A DNA stretch of 64,000 bases from Niveispirillum sp. SYP-B3756. GTDB taxonomy: Bacteria; Pseudomonadota; Alphaproteobacteria; Azospirillales; Azospirillaceae. The translations under genes and the position numbers were made by a program. Location of the stretch: NCBI RefSeq assembly GCF_009495745.1, contig NZ_WIDQ01000001.1, forward strand, positions 609,136-673,135. Reading direction: 5' to 3'. Below are positions 38,535 to 47,799 of the stretch, one piece after another (the first letter of the stretch is position 1; every line of letters begins with the position of its first letter). The notes under the pieces were generated by a model. That model saw only the letters and a program-made list of their open reading frames with translations, was not told the origin of the DNA and made no database searches.

Positions 38535-39752
38535 TCATTCGGTATCACCGGGCTGCCAGACCCAGCGCCGCCGCGCCTCGGCCAGGGTGCCGGTGGCGAT
38601 GGCGGCGCGGATGTCGCGCATCAGCCGGTTCATGGTGTGGACATTGTGCATGGTCAGCAATTGCAGGCCCAGCATCTCCTCCGCCTTCAACAGGTGGTGG
38701 ATATAGCCACGGCTGGCCGTGCGGCAGGCAAAACAGCCGCAGGCCGCATCAATCGGCTGGTCATCATCCTTGAAGCGGGCATTGCGCATGTTCAGCCGCT
38801 CCCCCTTCACGCCCGGTGCCAGGGCCCAGCCATGGCGGGCGATGCGGGTGGGGCTGACGCAGTCGAACGTATCGATGCCCCAGGCGACCCCTTCGAAAAT
38901 GTCGACAATGCCGCCAATACCCAGCAGATGCACCGGGCGGTCGGGATGCACATGGCTCATCGCCATGCCCACCACCTCATGCATCTGTTCGCGCGTGGCA
39001 CCCAGGCAACCGCCCACGGCGGTGGCGAAGAAATCGCGGCTGGCGGTGTACTCAGCACTCTCCTTGCGCAGGTCGGGATAGACCCCGCCCTGGACAATGC
39101 CATACATGGCCTGGGGCAGGCCGTTGGCGGAGATGCCGCCGAATTCACGGAAGGCTGCCAGGGAGCGGTCGCCCCAACGATGCGACATCTGCATCGATCG
39201 GGCGGTGTAGCGCCGATCCACGTGGAACGGCGTGCATTCATCCAGTTGCACCACGAAATCCGGCCCCAGCTTGCGCTGGATATCGATGGATTTTTCCGGC
39301 GTCAGGAACAGCTTTTCACCATTGGTGTAGCTGCGGAAGGTGGCCCCTTCCTCGGTGATTTTCAGCAGGGTCTTTTCGCGCGTGGTGGTGCGGCGCCCCT
39401 TCACCTCGTCCGCCACGCTGCCATGGCCCATGGCGAAAATCTGATAGCCGCCGCTGTCGGTCAGCATCGGGCCATCCCAATTCATCATCTTGTGCAGGCC
39501 GCCCAGCTTGGCCACCAGATCGGCCCCCGGCTGGATCATCAGATGATAGGTATTGGCCAGGATGATATCCGTCTTCTCTTCCCGCATCTGCTGCGTGGTC
39601 ATGCCCTTGATGGCCGCCTTGGTACCGCAGAAGATGAAATTCGGCGTCTGGATCGCGCCATGCGGGGTGGAAAGCGTGCCAATGCGCGCCTTGGAACCCG
39701 CCGGGTCGCGGTGGGTGATATCGAAAGAGAAACCGGGATAGGTGGAAGACAT
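38535..39752 (-). CDS. tgt: tRNA-guanine transglycosylase, chlamydial/queuine-like subtype
   Basis: 405 residues. Inserts a queuosine precursor at G34 of tRNA(Asn, Asp, His, Tyr). Active-site features: TDSGGYQIFAMGHGSVADEVKG with the first Asp, VVQLDECTPFH, MYGIVQGG, GIDTFDCVSPTRIARHG with the nucleophilic Asp, and zinc ligands in ACGCFACRTASRGYIHHLL plus the later His. Unlike ordinary bacterial Tgt, it has the GSVADEVKG segment, PVHLLGIGGIVDIFEGVAWG and GGCLG in place of GGLAV. These match the chlamydial enzyme, which salvages queuine. No other queuosine gene is nearby. Confidence 0.88.
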   Translation of the reverse strand: MSSTYPGFSFDITHRDPAGSKARIGTLSTPHGAIQTPNFIFCGTKAAIKGMTTQQMREEKTDIILANTYHLMIQPGADLVAKLGGLHKMMNWDGPMLTDSGGYQIFAMGHGSVADEVKGRRTTTREKTLLKITEEGATFRSYTNGEKLFLTPEKSIDIQRKLGPDFVVQLDECTPFHVDRRYTARSMQMSHRWGDRSLAAFREFGGISANGLPQAMYGIVQGGVYPDLRKESAEYTASRDFFATAVGGCLGATREQMHEVVGMAMSHVHPDRPVHLLGIGGIVDIFEGVAWGIDTFDCVSPTRIARHGWALAPGVKGERLNMRNARFKDDDQPIDAACGCFACRTASRGYIHHLLKAEEMLGLQLLTMHNVHTMNRLMRDIRAAIATGTLAEARRRWVWQPGDTE

Positions 39753-39897
39753 CGGGGAACCCTGAACCGTCACACAATGGATCGCTGTTGCTGGTGCTGG
39801 GTATGGGGGAGAGCGCGCCGCTTGTACAGGGGGTGCCGGCGAATGGCTGGCGTCAGTTGGGGCGTTTTTTGGGGGCAGATATTTGCCCCCCGCCCTG

Positions 39898-40839
39898 TCA
39901 AACGTGCAACACCCGCACCGGTTTCAGTTCCGCCCCGTCCAGCCGGACCAGGGCCACCGGCCGACCGGCCTCGGTGGCCAGGGCTGCCCCCTCCGCCGCC
40001 CCTTCCCGCATCGCTTCCAGCCGCTCCAGGTCGCCCCGGCGCAGCAGCAGCACGCCCTGGCCATGGCGCAGGCGCTGCGCCTCCGTGGCGGAAAGGTCGA
40101 TGGCGGGCAGCTGGTCCAATGCTGTTTCGATGGGCAACAGCAGATCGTCCGGGTCGCGTTCCCCGGCGGCGACAATCTGCTCCAACTCCTCCAGCGTCAC
40201 CGCATTTTCCAGGGTGAAGCGCCCCACCGACAGGCGGCGCAGCACGGTGATGTGGCCGACGGTGCCCAGCGCCACCGCAAGGTCGCGCGCCAGGCTGCGC
40301 ATATAGGTGCCCTTGCCGCAGGCCACCTCAAATTCCACCTCATCGGCAGACGGGCGGCCGATCAGCTGATAGCGATCGACCCGCACGGTGCGCGACGCCA
40401 GTTCCACCACCTCCCCCTCGCGCGCCAGGTCATAGGCGCGCTCGCCAGCCACCTTGATGGCGGAATATTGCGGGGGCACCTGGGCGATCAGCCCGGTGAA
40501 GCGGGGCAGCACCGCCTCGATTTCGGCATCCGTCGGGCGACCGGGGGCGGTGGCGATCACCGTGCCGGCACGGTCGTCCGTGTCCGTCGCCTCCCCGAAT
40601 TTCATCACGAACCGATAGGTCTTGTGCCCGTCCATGGCATATTGAACGGTCTTCGTCGCCTCCCCGAAGGCGATGGGCAGGATGCCGGTGGCGATGGGGT
40701 CCAGCGTGCCGCCATGGCCCGCTTTTTCCGCCTTCAACAGCCAGCGCACCTTGGCCATGGCCTGGGTCGAGGTCATGGTGCCGGGCTTGTCCAGCACCAG
40801 CCAGCCATGGCGGGGAACACCCTTGCGCTTACGCGCCAT
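39898..40839 (-). CDS. truB: tRNA pseudouridine(55) synthase TruB
   Basis: 313 residues. Motifs: HGWLVLDKPGTMTSTQAM, GHGGTLDPIATGILPIAFGEATK with the catalytic Asp, YRFVMKFGEATDTDDRAG, PPQYSAIKVAGERAYDLAREG, and CGKGTYMRSLARDLAVALG. It makes pseudouridine 55 in the T loop. The ATG at 40839 overlaps the rbfA 3' end by 11 bases; the usual rbfA-truB pairing. Confidence 0.96.
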   Translation of the reverse strand: MARKRKGVPRHGWLVLDKPGTMTSTQAMAKVRWLLKAEKAGHGGTLDPIATGILPIAFGEATKTVQYAMDGHKTYRFVMKFGEATDTDDRAGTVIATAPGRPTDAEIEAVLPRFTGLIAQVPPQYSAIKVAGERAYDLAREGEVVELASRTVRVDRYQLIGRPSADEVEFEVACGKGTYMRSLARDLAVALGTVGHITVLRRLSVGRFTLENAVTLEELEQIVAAGERDPDDLLLPIETALDQLPAIDLSATEAQRLRHGQGVLLLRRGDLERLEAMREGAAEGAALATEAGRPVALVRLDGAELKPVRVLHV

Positions 40840-41353
40840 GGTTCTTCTGCCCACTCACATCAATGGCATCGGATTCGGCGGCAACATCCTCGTCGCCCTC
40901 CTCCTCCAGCAATTCCTCCACCACCTCGTCCATCGGCACGCCCTCGCCATCCAGGTGGCGGACGATATCCTGTGCCACATGCGGGTCATGCAGCAGACGG
41001 TCGATCTTGCTGGCATATTCAAAGGAACTGTCGGCCTGGAAGGACAGGCGCGGCACGTGCTGCAAGCGCACTTCGCTGGCGATCTGGCCGCGCAGGAACA
41101 GGGCGGCCCGGTTCAGCGCCGGGATCAGATCCGGATGGCCGCCGCCCAGCGGAATGACGAAGGCGGTGGCGTTCTTCAAATCAGGGCTGATCCGCACCTC
41201 GGTGACGGTGACATTAATGTCCAGCAACGCCGGATCGCGGAAATCCGCCCGGCGCAAAAGGTCTGCCAGCACGTGGCGCAATTCCTCACCCACCCGTAAC
41301 TGACGCTGGGTAGGGCCCTTGGCGGCCTTGCCGCCATCACGTTTCCTGCTCAT
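40829..41353 (-). CDS. rbfA: 30S ribosome-binding factor RbfA
   Basis: 174 residues. KH-like cold-shock ribosome maturation factor: QLRVGEELRHVLADLLRRADFRDPALLDINVTVTEVRISPDLKNATAFVIPLG, LFLRGQIASEVRLQHVPRLSFQADSSFEYASKIDRLL. It has an acidic alphaproteobacterial C-terminal extension (EEEGDEDVAAESDAIDV). It helps process 16S rRNA 5' ends. infB, which usually precedes it, is absent; the upstream neighbour is tRNA-Gln. Confidence 0.94.
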   Translation of the reverse strand: MSRKRDGGKAAKGPTQRQLRVGEELRHVLADLLRRADFRDPALLDINVTVTEVRISPDLKNATAFVIPLGGGHPDLIPALNRAALFLRGQIASEVRLQHVPRLSFQADSSFEYASKIDRLLHDPHVAQDIVRHLDGEGVPMDEVVEELLEEEGDEDVAAESDAIDVSGQKNHGA

Positions 41354-41596
41354 CTTTCAATAACCTCTCTTCCCGGCGGGGGGATCGGACCCCGGCGCCG
41401 GGCTAAAACACCGTCGAACCGTTCGAGGGTGCGCTGGGTAGCATATAGTCATCAAGCCGTAACCTGCTAGTTTGGCAAGGCCACGACCCCGAAACAGCAC
41501 CCTGCCGAACAGGGCGCAAAAAATCTGTTTCTATACCGTTGCACCGGCAGATGAATTTGACTATGGTGCGCGCCGCCCGGTAACGGGCCCTGATGC

Positions 41597-41671
41597 TGGG
41601 GCGTCGCCAAGCGGTAAGGCAGCGGTTTTTGGTACCGCCATTCCCAGGTTCGAATCCTGGCGCCCCAGCCA
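41597..41671 (+). tRNA. tRNA-Gln (TTG anticodon)
   Basis: Acceptor TGGGGCG pairs with CGCCCCA. D-arm CGCCAAGCGGTAAGGCA; anticodon stem GCGGT/ACCGC with loop TTTTGGT giving anticodon TTG; T-arm CCAGGTTCGAATCCTGG. Discriminator G and a genomically encoded CCA end the gene. Confidence 0.97.
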
Positions 41672-41919
41672 TCCCTCCCTGCCGATCAACGGCCAGAAAC
41701 CCAATTGAAAACCATACGGAAGATCGGTTGCGCGCCGCTGCCGATCTGCGATGATCGCATAGCAGATCGAATTTCGTTGTATTGGATAAAGCTAAAATTT
41801 TGTATAGTTCACTGCTAACGGCAAATTAACCGCATGATACGCGGATATGCCGGGACGATAGTGAAGTGCCGGTCATGGTGGCCGGTGCGGGCGGCCTGAA
41901 AAGGGCGTAAGGCGGTTTT
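41672..41919. other. intergenic region after tRNA-Gln
   Basis: Holds an imperfect hairpin with arms CGATCTGC (41741-41748) and GCAGATCG (41762-41769), possibly the tRNA transcript terminator. The AT-rich stretch 41770-41820 may carry the promoter of the next gene (TTGTAT and TATAGT fragments), but no clean promoter is visible. Confidence 0.35.
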
Positions 41920-43206
41920 ATGAATCGGCAGCCGAATGCACCGAAACGCGACTGGGTCAGGGTAAAGCCTGGCGAGCGTTCGTCTGCGAACGCGATGCCT
42001 GACAGACCCGAATATGATGACCAGAAGCTGCTGACCCTGCTGCAATCGGCCAAGCGGGAAGTGCAAGGCCTGCGCCTGATCCATCTGCACATGTCGCTGC
42101 TGAAGGATAAGAGCCAGCTCGACATCATCTCCATCAAACGGGCGATGCAGGAAACGGCCGACCAGTCGGCCTATCTGCAAGTGTTCAGCCTGTCGAATGA
42201 CGATGTCATCGTTTTGTACAAGGGGATCAAGTTTTCCCTGATATCCGACGTCTGTTCGAAAATCGAAAAGCTGATGCTGTCACGCACCAGCATGATGAAG
42301 CGCAACCCCTATGGGGAGGACAGCCTCTACTCCATCATGGAGCTGTCGCTGAACTTCGTGAATGTGATCCGCTTCATCGAAGGGCTGGCGCGGGAGAATG
42401 ACCCCGCCGCCGCACAGACGGAAACCAAGCCCCCGATCACGCTGGAGGAACTGGGCAAGATCGAACGCGCCGTCCAGATGTTCGATCTCTCCCCCTTCAT
42501 GCTGAACCAGCCGGTGGTGAATATCCAGACTCCGGACAGCAATCATTATGAGTATTTTGAACTGTATATCGCCATCAAGGCGCTGGAAGAGCGGCTGTCG
42601 CCGCAATATGACATCACCGCCAACAAGTGGCTGTTCAGCTATTTCACGGCCAATCTGGACAATTCGGTCCTGAAGGCCCTGAATTACGGGGTAGATTTCC
42701 TGCGCGGCCGCCGCATCGGCCTCAATCTCAATCTCTCCACCATCATGTCGGCGCCATTTGTAAGGTTCGACGAAAAGCTGACGGCCGATCTGCGCGGCAA
42801 TGTCGTGCTGGAAATCAACAAGGCCGATCTGGTGGAGAATATCGATACCTATAAGGAGGTGGTGGATTTCGCCACCGCCAAGGGCTACCAGATCTGTATC
42901 GACGGGCTGAATGATTTCTGGGTCACCCATATGGACCTGGAATATATGGCCTGCGACTATGCCAAAATCTTCTGGACCGACGAAATGGAAGCGATGTCGG
43001 ACCATGAATATGAAGTGTTCGCCGACAAGATCCGCGGGCAAAGCAATTGCCGCTTCATCCTGGCCCGCTGCGGCAGCGTTTCGGGCCTGATGTTTGCGGA
43101 AAAGGCTGGCATTGATCTGGTACAGGGCCGGATTGTCGATAATATCCTGCGCAAAGGCGTGCTGATCCGCGATGCGATCAAGAGCGCCAAAATGATGAAT
43201 GATTGA
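41920..43206 (+). CDS. degenerate EAL-like domain protein
   Basis: 428 residues, no signal peptide. The C-terminal ~170 residues have EAL-phosphodiesterase layout: RRIGLNLNLSTIMSAPFVRFDE, VVLEINKADLVENIDTYKEVVDFATAKGYQICIDGLND, YAKIFW, FILARCGSVSGLMFAEKAGIDLVQG. Essential residues are altered: the EAL motif itself is absent and DDFGTG is replaced by DGLND, so c-di-GMP hydrolysis is unlikely. The N-terminal ~200 residues (KLLTLLQSAKREVQGLRLIHLHMSLL...) are helical and not recognised. It could be a c-di-GMP receptor or protein-interaction module. SD AAGG precedes the ATG. Confidence 0.65.
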   Translation: MNRQPNAPKRDWVRVKPGERSSANAMPDRPEYDDQKLLTLLQSAKREVQGLRLIHLHMSLLKDKSQLDIISIKRAMQETADQSAYLQVFSLSNDDVIVLYKGIKFSLISDVCSKIEKLMLSRTSMMKRNPYGEDSLYSIMELSLNFVNVIRFIEGLARENDPAAAQTETKPPITLEELGKIERAVQMFDLSPFMLNQPVVNIQTPDSNHYEYFELYIAIKALEERLSPQYDITANKWLFSYFTANLDNSVLKALNYGVDFLRGRRIGLNLNLSTIMSAPFVRFDEKLTADLRGNVVLEINKADLVENIDTYKEVVDFATAKGYQICIDGLNDFWVTHMDLEYMACDYAKIFWTDEMEAMSDHEYEVFADKIRGQSNCRFILARCGSVSGLMFAEKAGIDLVQGRIVDNILRKGVLIRDAIKSAKMMND

Positions 43207-43227
43207 GGCGGGGCCGCGGGCTGCGCC

Positions 43228-43397
43228 TTGGTGCCCGTCCAAGAAATTTCAACTCTTTTCCAATCTCTTAACCGTCATTCCCGCGAAGGCGGGAATCCAA
43301 AATCCGCGCTGTCGTATGGATTCCCGCCTTCGCGGGAATGACGGTGGAGGAAGGTCAAGGGTTCGAAAGACGCGATAACTTTCCGGGCAGACACTTG
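43228..43397. repeat. MITE-like palindromic element, copy E, TSD TTG
   Basis: A 164-bp element (43231-43394), the same length as copy D, flanked by TTG at 43228-43230 and 43395-43397. It has the second core subtype (ATTCCCGCGAAGGCGGGAAT with its complement around 43319-43341). Same orientation as copy A. It sits 21 bases after the EAL-like gene, not on the stop codon. Confidence 0.8.
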
Positions 43398-43546
43398 GGG
43401 TTTCCCCTTGGCACCCTGGAATATTGCGCCCCTATCGGTTCGGTTCATCCTTAAGAACATAAAGGACTGCTGCGAACCCGGCGCTGCTTCTGTTATGGTG
43501 CCTTTGTTGCCAAGCATGAGGGACCGGGGAAATCCGGCAATGGTCA

Positions 43547-44533
43547 GTGTCTGAACGGGAATTGGCGGCCACAGGAAGGGCAACAGGGGGAGCTGGGGAG
43601 GAGCCGAGCACCAGCACCCATTTCCTGTTTCAAAGCAAGGTCTTCTCCCTTCCCGGAGGCTATTTCACCCTGCATGAACATACCGAGCCGGTGTTCGCCG
43701 TGCATCTGGGCGATGTCTGGGGCAAGATCCCGTTTCGTACCTTGCGCGAATCCTTCTATATCGACGACCGGAGCGAGGATGCGCGCCTGCTGGGCGTCGT
43801 CGAAAAGGGGCTGAAATATGTCAAAGAAATCCGGCCGGGCGACAGCATCCCCCGCGAACTGCTGGATGGCACCGCATCGTGGCGGGTGGAAGAACGCCAT
43901 CTGACTATTGCCCGCGGCCGGTTGACTTTGCAGCTTGTCTCCTGGATCAGCGGCAAGGAGGAAATGGTCAGCGATCCTTACGAGCTGGAAAAGATCGTCG
44001 AAGATCCGCAGACCAAGGTCCGCGTACAGGAAGCCTTCAGCAAGCTGGCAAAGCAATTCGGTTTGCCGGAAGAACGCAAGCAGGAGATCGTTGATAAGGT
44101 GGATAACCTGGCCCGCGAAATGTCCTATATTGAGGCATTGCGCGAACGTTATAGCCATATCCAGAAGATGATGGTCAAGCTGGCCCAGTCGAAGCGGATA
44201 TTCCGCACCGATCAACAGCTTACGAACGATATTGCCCGCATGGTCGCCCTGGCCAAGCAGCCGCTGGGGCATTTTGACGATTTGTTCAATCAGGTGGACA
44301 GCCAGACCGCCGAGGTCATGGCCATGCTCAGCACCTTCGATGCCCAGGTCACCTTCATCCGCCACATGCGCGACGAATTGCACACGCTGCTGATGCTGTG
44401 GGATGAGATGATCGACATGTGGAACGGTCACGATCCGGAACGGGATACTGAAACCGAAAACCGCCTGAAGCGCACCTACCAGTTCCTGGCCAAGAATTTC
44501 CTGATCAGCAAGGTCTGGCAGCGCGGCAGCTGA
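43547..44533 (+). CDS. hypothetical protein, 328 aa
   Basis: No signal peptide or membrane helix. The first ~130 residues look beta-rich (HFLFQSKVFSLPGGYFTLHEHTEPVFAVHLGDVWGKIPF, ASWRVEERHLTIARGRLTLQLVSWISG). From about residue 135 on it is helical and charged (SYIEALRERYSHIQKMMVKLAQSKRIFR, VALAKQPLGHFDDLFNQVDSQTAEVMAML, FIRHMRDELHTLLMLWDEMIDMW), suggesting a coiled or bundled domain. I do not recognise a family. A GTG at 43547 is the apparent start, with only a weak upstream SD. Neighbours give no clear clue. Confidence 0.65.
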   Translation: MSERELAATGRATGGAGEEPSTSTHFLFQSKVFSLPGGYFTLHEHTEPVFAVHLGDVWGKIPFRTLRESFYIDDRSEDARLLGVVEKGLKYVKEIRPGDSIPRELLDGTASWRVEERHLTIARGRLTLQLVSWISGKEEMVSDPYELEKIVEDPQTKVRVQEAFSKLAKQFGLPEERKQEIVDKVDNLAREMSYIEALRERYSHIQKMMVKLAQSKRIFRTDQQLTNDIARMVALAKQPLGHFDDLFNQVDSQTAEVMAMLSTFDAQVTFIRHMRDELHTLLMLWDEMIDMWNGHDPERDTETENRLKRTYQFLAKNFLISKVWQRGS

Positions 44534-44681
44534 CCTCCCCATCGCGGCAATATTTTACACTCAACCCATCGTAGTTCGTGTCATCATGCCGGCCGGTGTC
44601 GATGAAGCATGTGCGCTGGCTGGCTGATGGAAGCTGCGGCACGCCATGGCATTGGGCTGGAAAGCTACTATTTTGTGATTT

Positions 44682-44698
44682 AACAAATTTAATTTGTT
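44682..44698. promoter_or_regulatory. AT-rich palindrome, probable regulator site
   Basis: AACAAATT-T-AATTTGTT, perfect 8-bp arms with a 1-base centre, ending 11 bases before the -35 of the sbp promoter. A CysB/Cbl-type LysR activator would be expected at such a position, but the identity is inference. Confidence 0.5.
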
Positions 44699-44709
44699 GA
44701 AATATTTTA

Positions 44710-44736
44710 TTGACAGCAAAATAGGCTCAGTACAAT
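44710..44736 (+). promoter_or_regulatory. promoter of the sulfate transport operon
   Basis: TTGACA (44710-44715) and TACAAT (44731-44736) with a 15-base spacer, in AT-rich sequence unlike the rest of the region, 150 bases before sbp. Confidence 0.55.
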
Positions 44737-44887
44737 CTCCACGTTACCGGTAGGAAATACCAGCCGGCCGCGGCAATTTGATCGGGCAGCTTGCGCCGCG
44801 CACCAAACGCTAAAGCGCCACGAATAACCTTCGTGGGCCCGCCACCCGCCGGCATCGCCGGCCAAGGAATCGAAGGAATTGGCCACC

Positions 44888-45895
44888 ATGAAATGGTTCA
44901 AGCGCGTCGCCATCGCCACTGCTGCCCTGGCAACGCTGGCGGTCAGCCCCGTCTGGGGCAACAGCCAGTTGCTGAACGTCTCTTATGACCCGACCCGTGA
45001 ATTCTATAAGGAATTCAACAGCGCTTTCGCCAAGCACTGGAAGGAACAGACGGGCGAGGCGGTGGAAATCAAGGCCTCCCATGGCGGGTCGGGCAAGCAG
45101 GCGCGCTCGGTCATTGATGGGTTGGACGCCGATGTCGTCACCCTGGCGCTGGCCTATGATATCGACGCGCTGGTGGAGCACGGCAATCTGCTGTCCAAGG
45201 AATGGCAAGCCAAGCTGCCCTATAATTCCTCCCCTTATACCTCGACCATCGTCTTCCTGGTGCGCAAGGGCAACCCCAAGGGCATCAAGGATTGGGATGA
45301 CCTGATCAAGCCGGGCATCCAGGTCATCACCCCCAACCCGAAGACCTCTGGCGGGGCGCGCTGGAACTATCTGGCCGCCTGGGGCTATGCCGAGGCTAAG
45401 GCCGGTGGCAGCCAGGATGCCGCCAAGGATTTCGTCTCCAAACTCTATAAGAATGTGCCGGTGCTGGATACCGGCGCGCGCGGCGCCACCACCACCTTCG
45501 TGCAGCGCGGCATTGGTGACGTGCTGCTGGCCTGGGAGAATGAAGCCTTCCTGGCCATCAACGAACTGGGGCCGGACAAGCTGGAAATCGTCGTCCCCTC
45601 TGTCTCCATTCTGGCGGAACCGCCGGTGGCCGTGGTGGACAAGAATGTTGACCGCAAGGGCACCCGCAAGGTGGCCGAAGCCTACCTGACCTATCTCTAC
45701 ACGCCGGAAGGCCAGGAACTGGCGGCCAAGCATTATTACCGGCCGCGCCTGCCGCAATTGGCCCAGAAATATGCCGACCGTTTCCCCAAGCTGACCCTGT
45801 TCGACATCACCAAGTTCGGCGGCTGGCAGCAGGCCCAGAAGACCCACTTCGCCGATGGCGGTGTCTTCGATGAGATTTATAAGCCCGGCCAGTAA
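44888..45895 (+). CDS. sbp: periplasmic sulfate-binding protein
   Basis: 335 residues with a signal peptide ([20 protein letters not shown]). Family features: [105 protein letters not shown]. It binds sulfate (and probably thiosulfate) in the periplasm and delivers it to CysTWA. First gene of the operon. The ATG at 44888 has AAGGAATT upstream; an in-frame TTG three codons earlier is less likely. Confidence 0.95.
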   Translation: MKWFKRVAIATAALATLAVSPVWGNSQLLNVSYDPTREFYKEFNSAFAKHWKEQTGEAVEIKASHGGSGKQARSVIDGLDADVVTLALAYDIDALVEHGNLLSKEWQAKLPYNSSPYTSTIVFLVRKGNPKGIKDWDDLIKPGIQVITPNPKTSGGARWNYLAAWGYAEAKAGGSQDAAKDFVSKLYKNVPVLDTGARGATTTFVQRGIGDVLLAWENEAFLAINELGPDKLEIVVPSVSILAEPPVAVVDKNVDRKGTRKVAEAYLTYLYTPEGQELAAKHYYRPRLPQLAQKYADRFPKLTLFDITKFGGWQQAQKTHFADGGVFDEIYKPGQ

Positions 45896-45932
45896 CGTCC
45901 CCAGCGAGCAACCGCGATCCGCAACAGATAAC

Positions 45933-45960
45933 CCATCCCCGGCCGACAACCGGGGACGGG
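45933..45960 (+). terminator. intercistronic hairpin after sbp
   Basis: TCCCCGG (45936-45942) pairs with CCGGGGA (45950-45956), with outer CC/GG pairs. No T run. It may stabilise the sbp part of the mRNA or cause partial termination, giving more binding protein than permease. Confidence 0.45.
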
Positions 45961-46055
45961 CGTTTCTGTGTCGCCTTTACAACCAGGGCCGAAAGCCACA
46001 AAGTTGGGCCCAGTGAACAGGGAAGTGCCAGCGTGACGTTTGAAAGGTTTGGCCA

Positions 46056-46910
46056 GTGACGGGACGTTCCTTCTTCTCCGTCTTCCCCAGGCGGGACCGG
46101 TCGATCATTCCCGGTTTCGGGCTGACGCTGGGGATCACCCTTTTCTATCTTACCATCATCGTGCTGATCCCGCTGGCAGCATTGGCCCTGCGGCCGACGG
46201 ATCTGGGCTTTTCCGGCTTCGTCGCGGCGGTGACACAGCCGCGCGTGCTGGCGGCGCTGAAGCTCAGCTTCACCACCGCCTTCTTCGCCGCCGCCATCAA
46301 TGCCGTATTCGGCCTGGCTGTGGCCTGGATGCTGGTGCGCTATGAATTTCCCGGCAAGAAGGTGGTGGATGCCATTGTCGACCTGCCCTTCGCCCTGCCC
46401 ACCGCCGTGGCCGGCATCGCGCTGACTTCCCTTTATGCCCCCAATGGCTGGATCGGCCAATATCTGGACCCGCTGGGCATCAAGGTCGCCTTCACGCCGC
46501 TGGGCATTGTGGTGGCGCTGACCTTCATCGGCCTGCCCTTCGTGGTGCGCACGGTGCAGCCGGTGCTGGAGGAACTGGATACGGAGTTGGAGGAGGCGGC
46601 GGCCTGCCTCGGCGCCACCCGGCTGGAAACCTTCATCCGCGTCATTTTCCCCGTGATCCTGCCGGCCTTGATGACCGGCTTTGCCATGGCGCTCGCGCGG
46701 GCCGTGGGGGAATATGGCTCGGTCATTTTCATCGCCGGCAATATGCCGATGGTGTCGGAAATCACGCCCCTGCTGATCGTCATCAAGCTGGAACAGTTTG
46801 ATTATGCCGGTGCTGCCGCCATCGGCGTGGCCATGCTGTTGATTTCCTTCATCATGCTGCTTGTGATCAACCTGCTCCAGCGCTGGAGCCGTCGCTGGGC
46901 GGGGATATAA
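46056..46910 (+). CDS. cysT: sulfate ABC transporter permease CysT
   Basis: 284 residues, six predicted membrane helices. FGLTLGITLFYLTIIVLIPLAALAL at the N-terminus, DLPFALPTAVAGIALTSLYAPNGW, and the EAA loop EEAAACLGATRLETFIRVIFPVILPALMTGFAMALARAVGEYGSVIFIAGNMP typical of CysT. Starts at GTG 46056, 8 bases after AAAGG. cysW begins at the base after its stop. Confidence 0.95.
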   Translation: MTGRSFFSVFPRRDRSIIPGFGLTLGITLFYLTIIVLIPLAALALRPTDLGFSGFVAAVTQPRVLAALKLSFTTAFFAAAINAVFGLAVAWMLVRYEFPGKKVVDAIVDLPFALPTAVAGIALTSLYAPNGWIGQYLDPLGIKVAFTPLGIVVALTFIGLPFVVRTVQPVLEELDTELEEAAACLGATRLETFIRVIFPVILPALMTGFAMALARAVGEYGSVIFIAGNMPMVSEITPLLIVIKLEQFDYAGAAAIGVAMLLISFIMLLVINLLQRWSRRWAGI

Positions 46911-47783
46911 ATGAGTGGTGCTGTGACACAGAATCGGGCGGGCCGCCCCGCCCTGGCCGAACCCTTATGGGTGAAGGCGCTGGTGATGCTGGCAGCATTG
47001 GGCTTCCTGGGCTTCTTCATCCTGCTGCCGCTGGCCGGCGTGTTTACCGAGGCGCTGCGCCGTGGCCTTTCCACCTATTGGGAAGCGCTGGTGGAGCCCG
47101 ATGCCTTTGCCGCCATCAAGCTGACCTTGCTGGTGGCCATCATTGCCGTGCCGGCCAATATGGTATTCGGCATTGCCGCTGCCTGGGCCATCACCAAACA
47201 TAAGTTCCCCGGCAAATCGCTGCTGCTGACCCTGATCGACCTGCCCTTTTCCGTCAGCCCGGTGATTTCCGGCCTGGTCTATGTGCTGCTGTTCGGCGCG
47301 CACGGGCTGGTCGGCCCCTGGCTGCGCGACCATGGCATCCAGATCGTCTTTGCCGTGCCGGGGCTGGTGCTGGCCACCATGTTCGTTACCTTCCCTTTCG
47401 TGGCGCGTGAACTGATCCCGCTGATGCAGGCCCAGGGCAGCGACGAGGAAGAGGCGGCCATCACCCTGGGGGCATCGGGCTGGCAGACATTCCGCCGCGT
47501 TACCCTGCCCAATATCCGCTGGGGCCTGCTGTACGGCGTGTTGCTGTGTAATGCCCGCGCCATGGGGGAATTTGGGGCCGTCAGCGTGGTTTCCGGCCAT
47601 ATCAGGGGGGAGACCAACACCATGCCCCTGCATGTGGAGATTCTCTATAACGAGTATAATTTCGTGGCCGCCTTTGCCGTGGCCTCGATGCTGGCCATCC
47701 TGGCGCTGGTGACCTTGCTCGCCAAGTCGCTGCTGGAATGGCGCCATGGCGCCGAACTGGCCGCCACCACCCGCCGCCATTGA
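46911..47783 (+). CDS. cysW: sulfate ABC transporter permease CysW
   Basis: 290 residues, six helices. [69 protein letters not shown], and the EAA loop [62 protein letters not shown], the CysW signature. Forms the channel with CysT. Confidence 0.95.
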   Translation: MSGAVTQNRAGRPALAEPLWVKALVMLAALGFLGFFILLPLAGVFTEALRRGLSTYWEALVEPDAFAAIKLTLLVAIIAVPANMVFGIAAAWAITKHKFPGKSLLLTLIDLPFSVSPVISGLVYVLLFGAHGLVGPWLRDHGIQIVFAVPGLVLATMFVTFPFVARELIPLMQAQGSDEEEAAITLGASGWQTFRRVTLPNIRWGLLYGVLLCNARAMGEFGAVSVVSGHIRGETNTMPLHVEILYNEYNFVAAFAVASMLAILALVTLLAKSLLEWRHGAELAATTRRH

Positions 47784-47799
47784 CCGGAAACGCACCATC

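Larger units (their letters stand above)
44534..44887. other. AT-rich control region before the sulfate operon
   Basis: About 350 bases without a gene. The left half looks unremarkable. From 44660 the sequence becomes very AT-rich and holds the palindrome and promoter listed separately. The last 100 bases are the untranslated leader of sbp; no riboswitch was recognised there. Confidence 0.5.

Noticed and set aside
39870..39897. Hairpin GGGGGCA...TGCCCCC after truB as a terminator
   Set aside because: Relative to truB transcription the hairpin is followed by A, not T; the T run is on the wrong side.
41403..41672. Short leftward frame starting MAGAPGFEPG
   Set aside because: This is the well-known spurious translation antisense to a tRNA; the tRNA-Gln explains the sequence.
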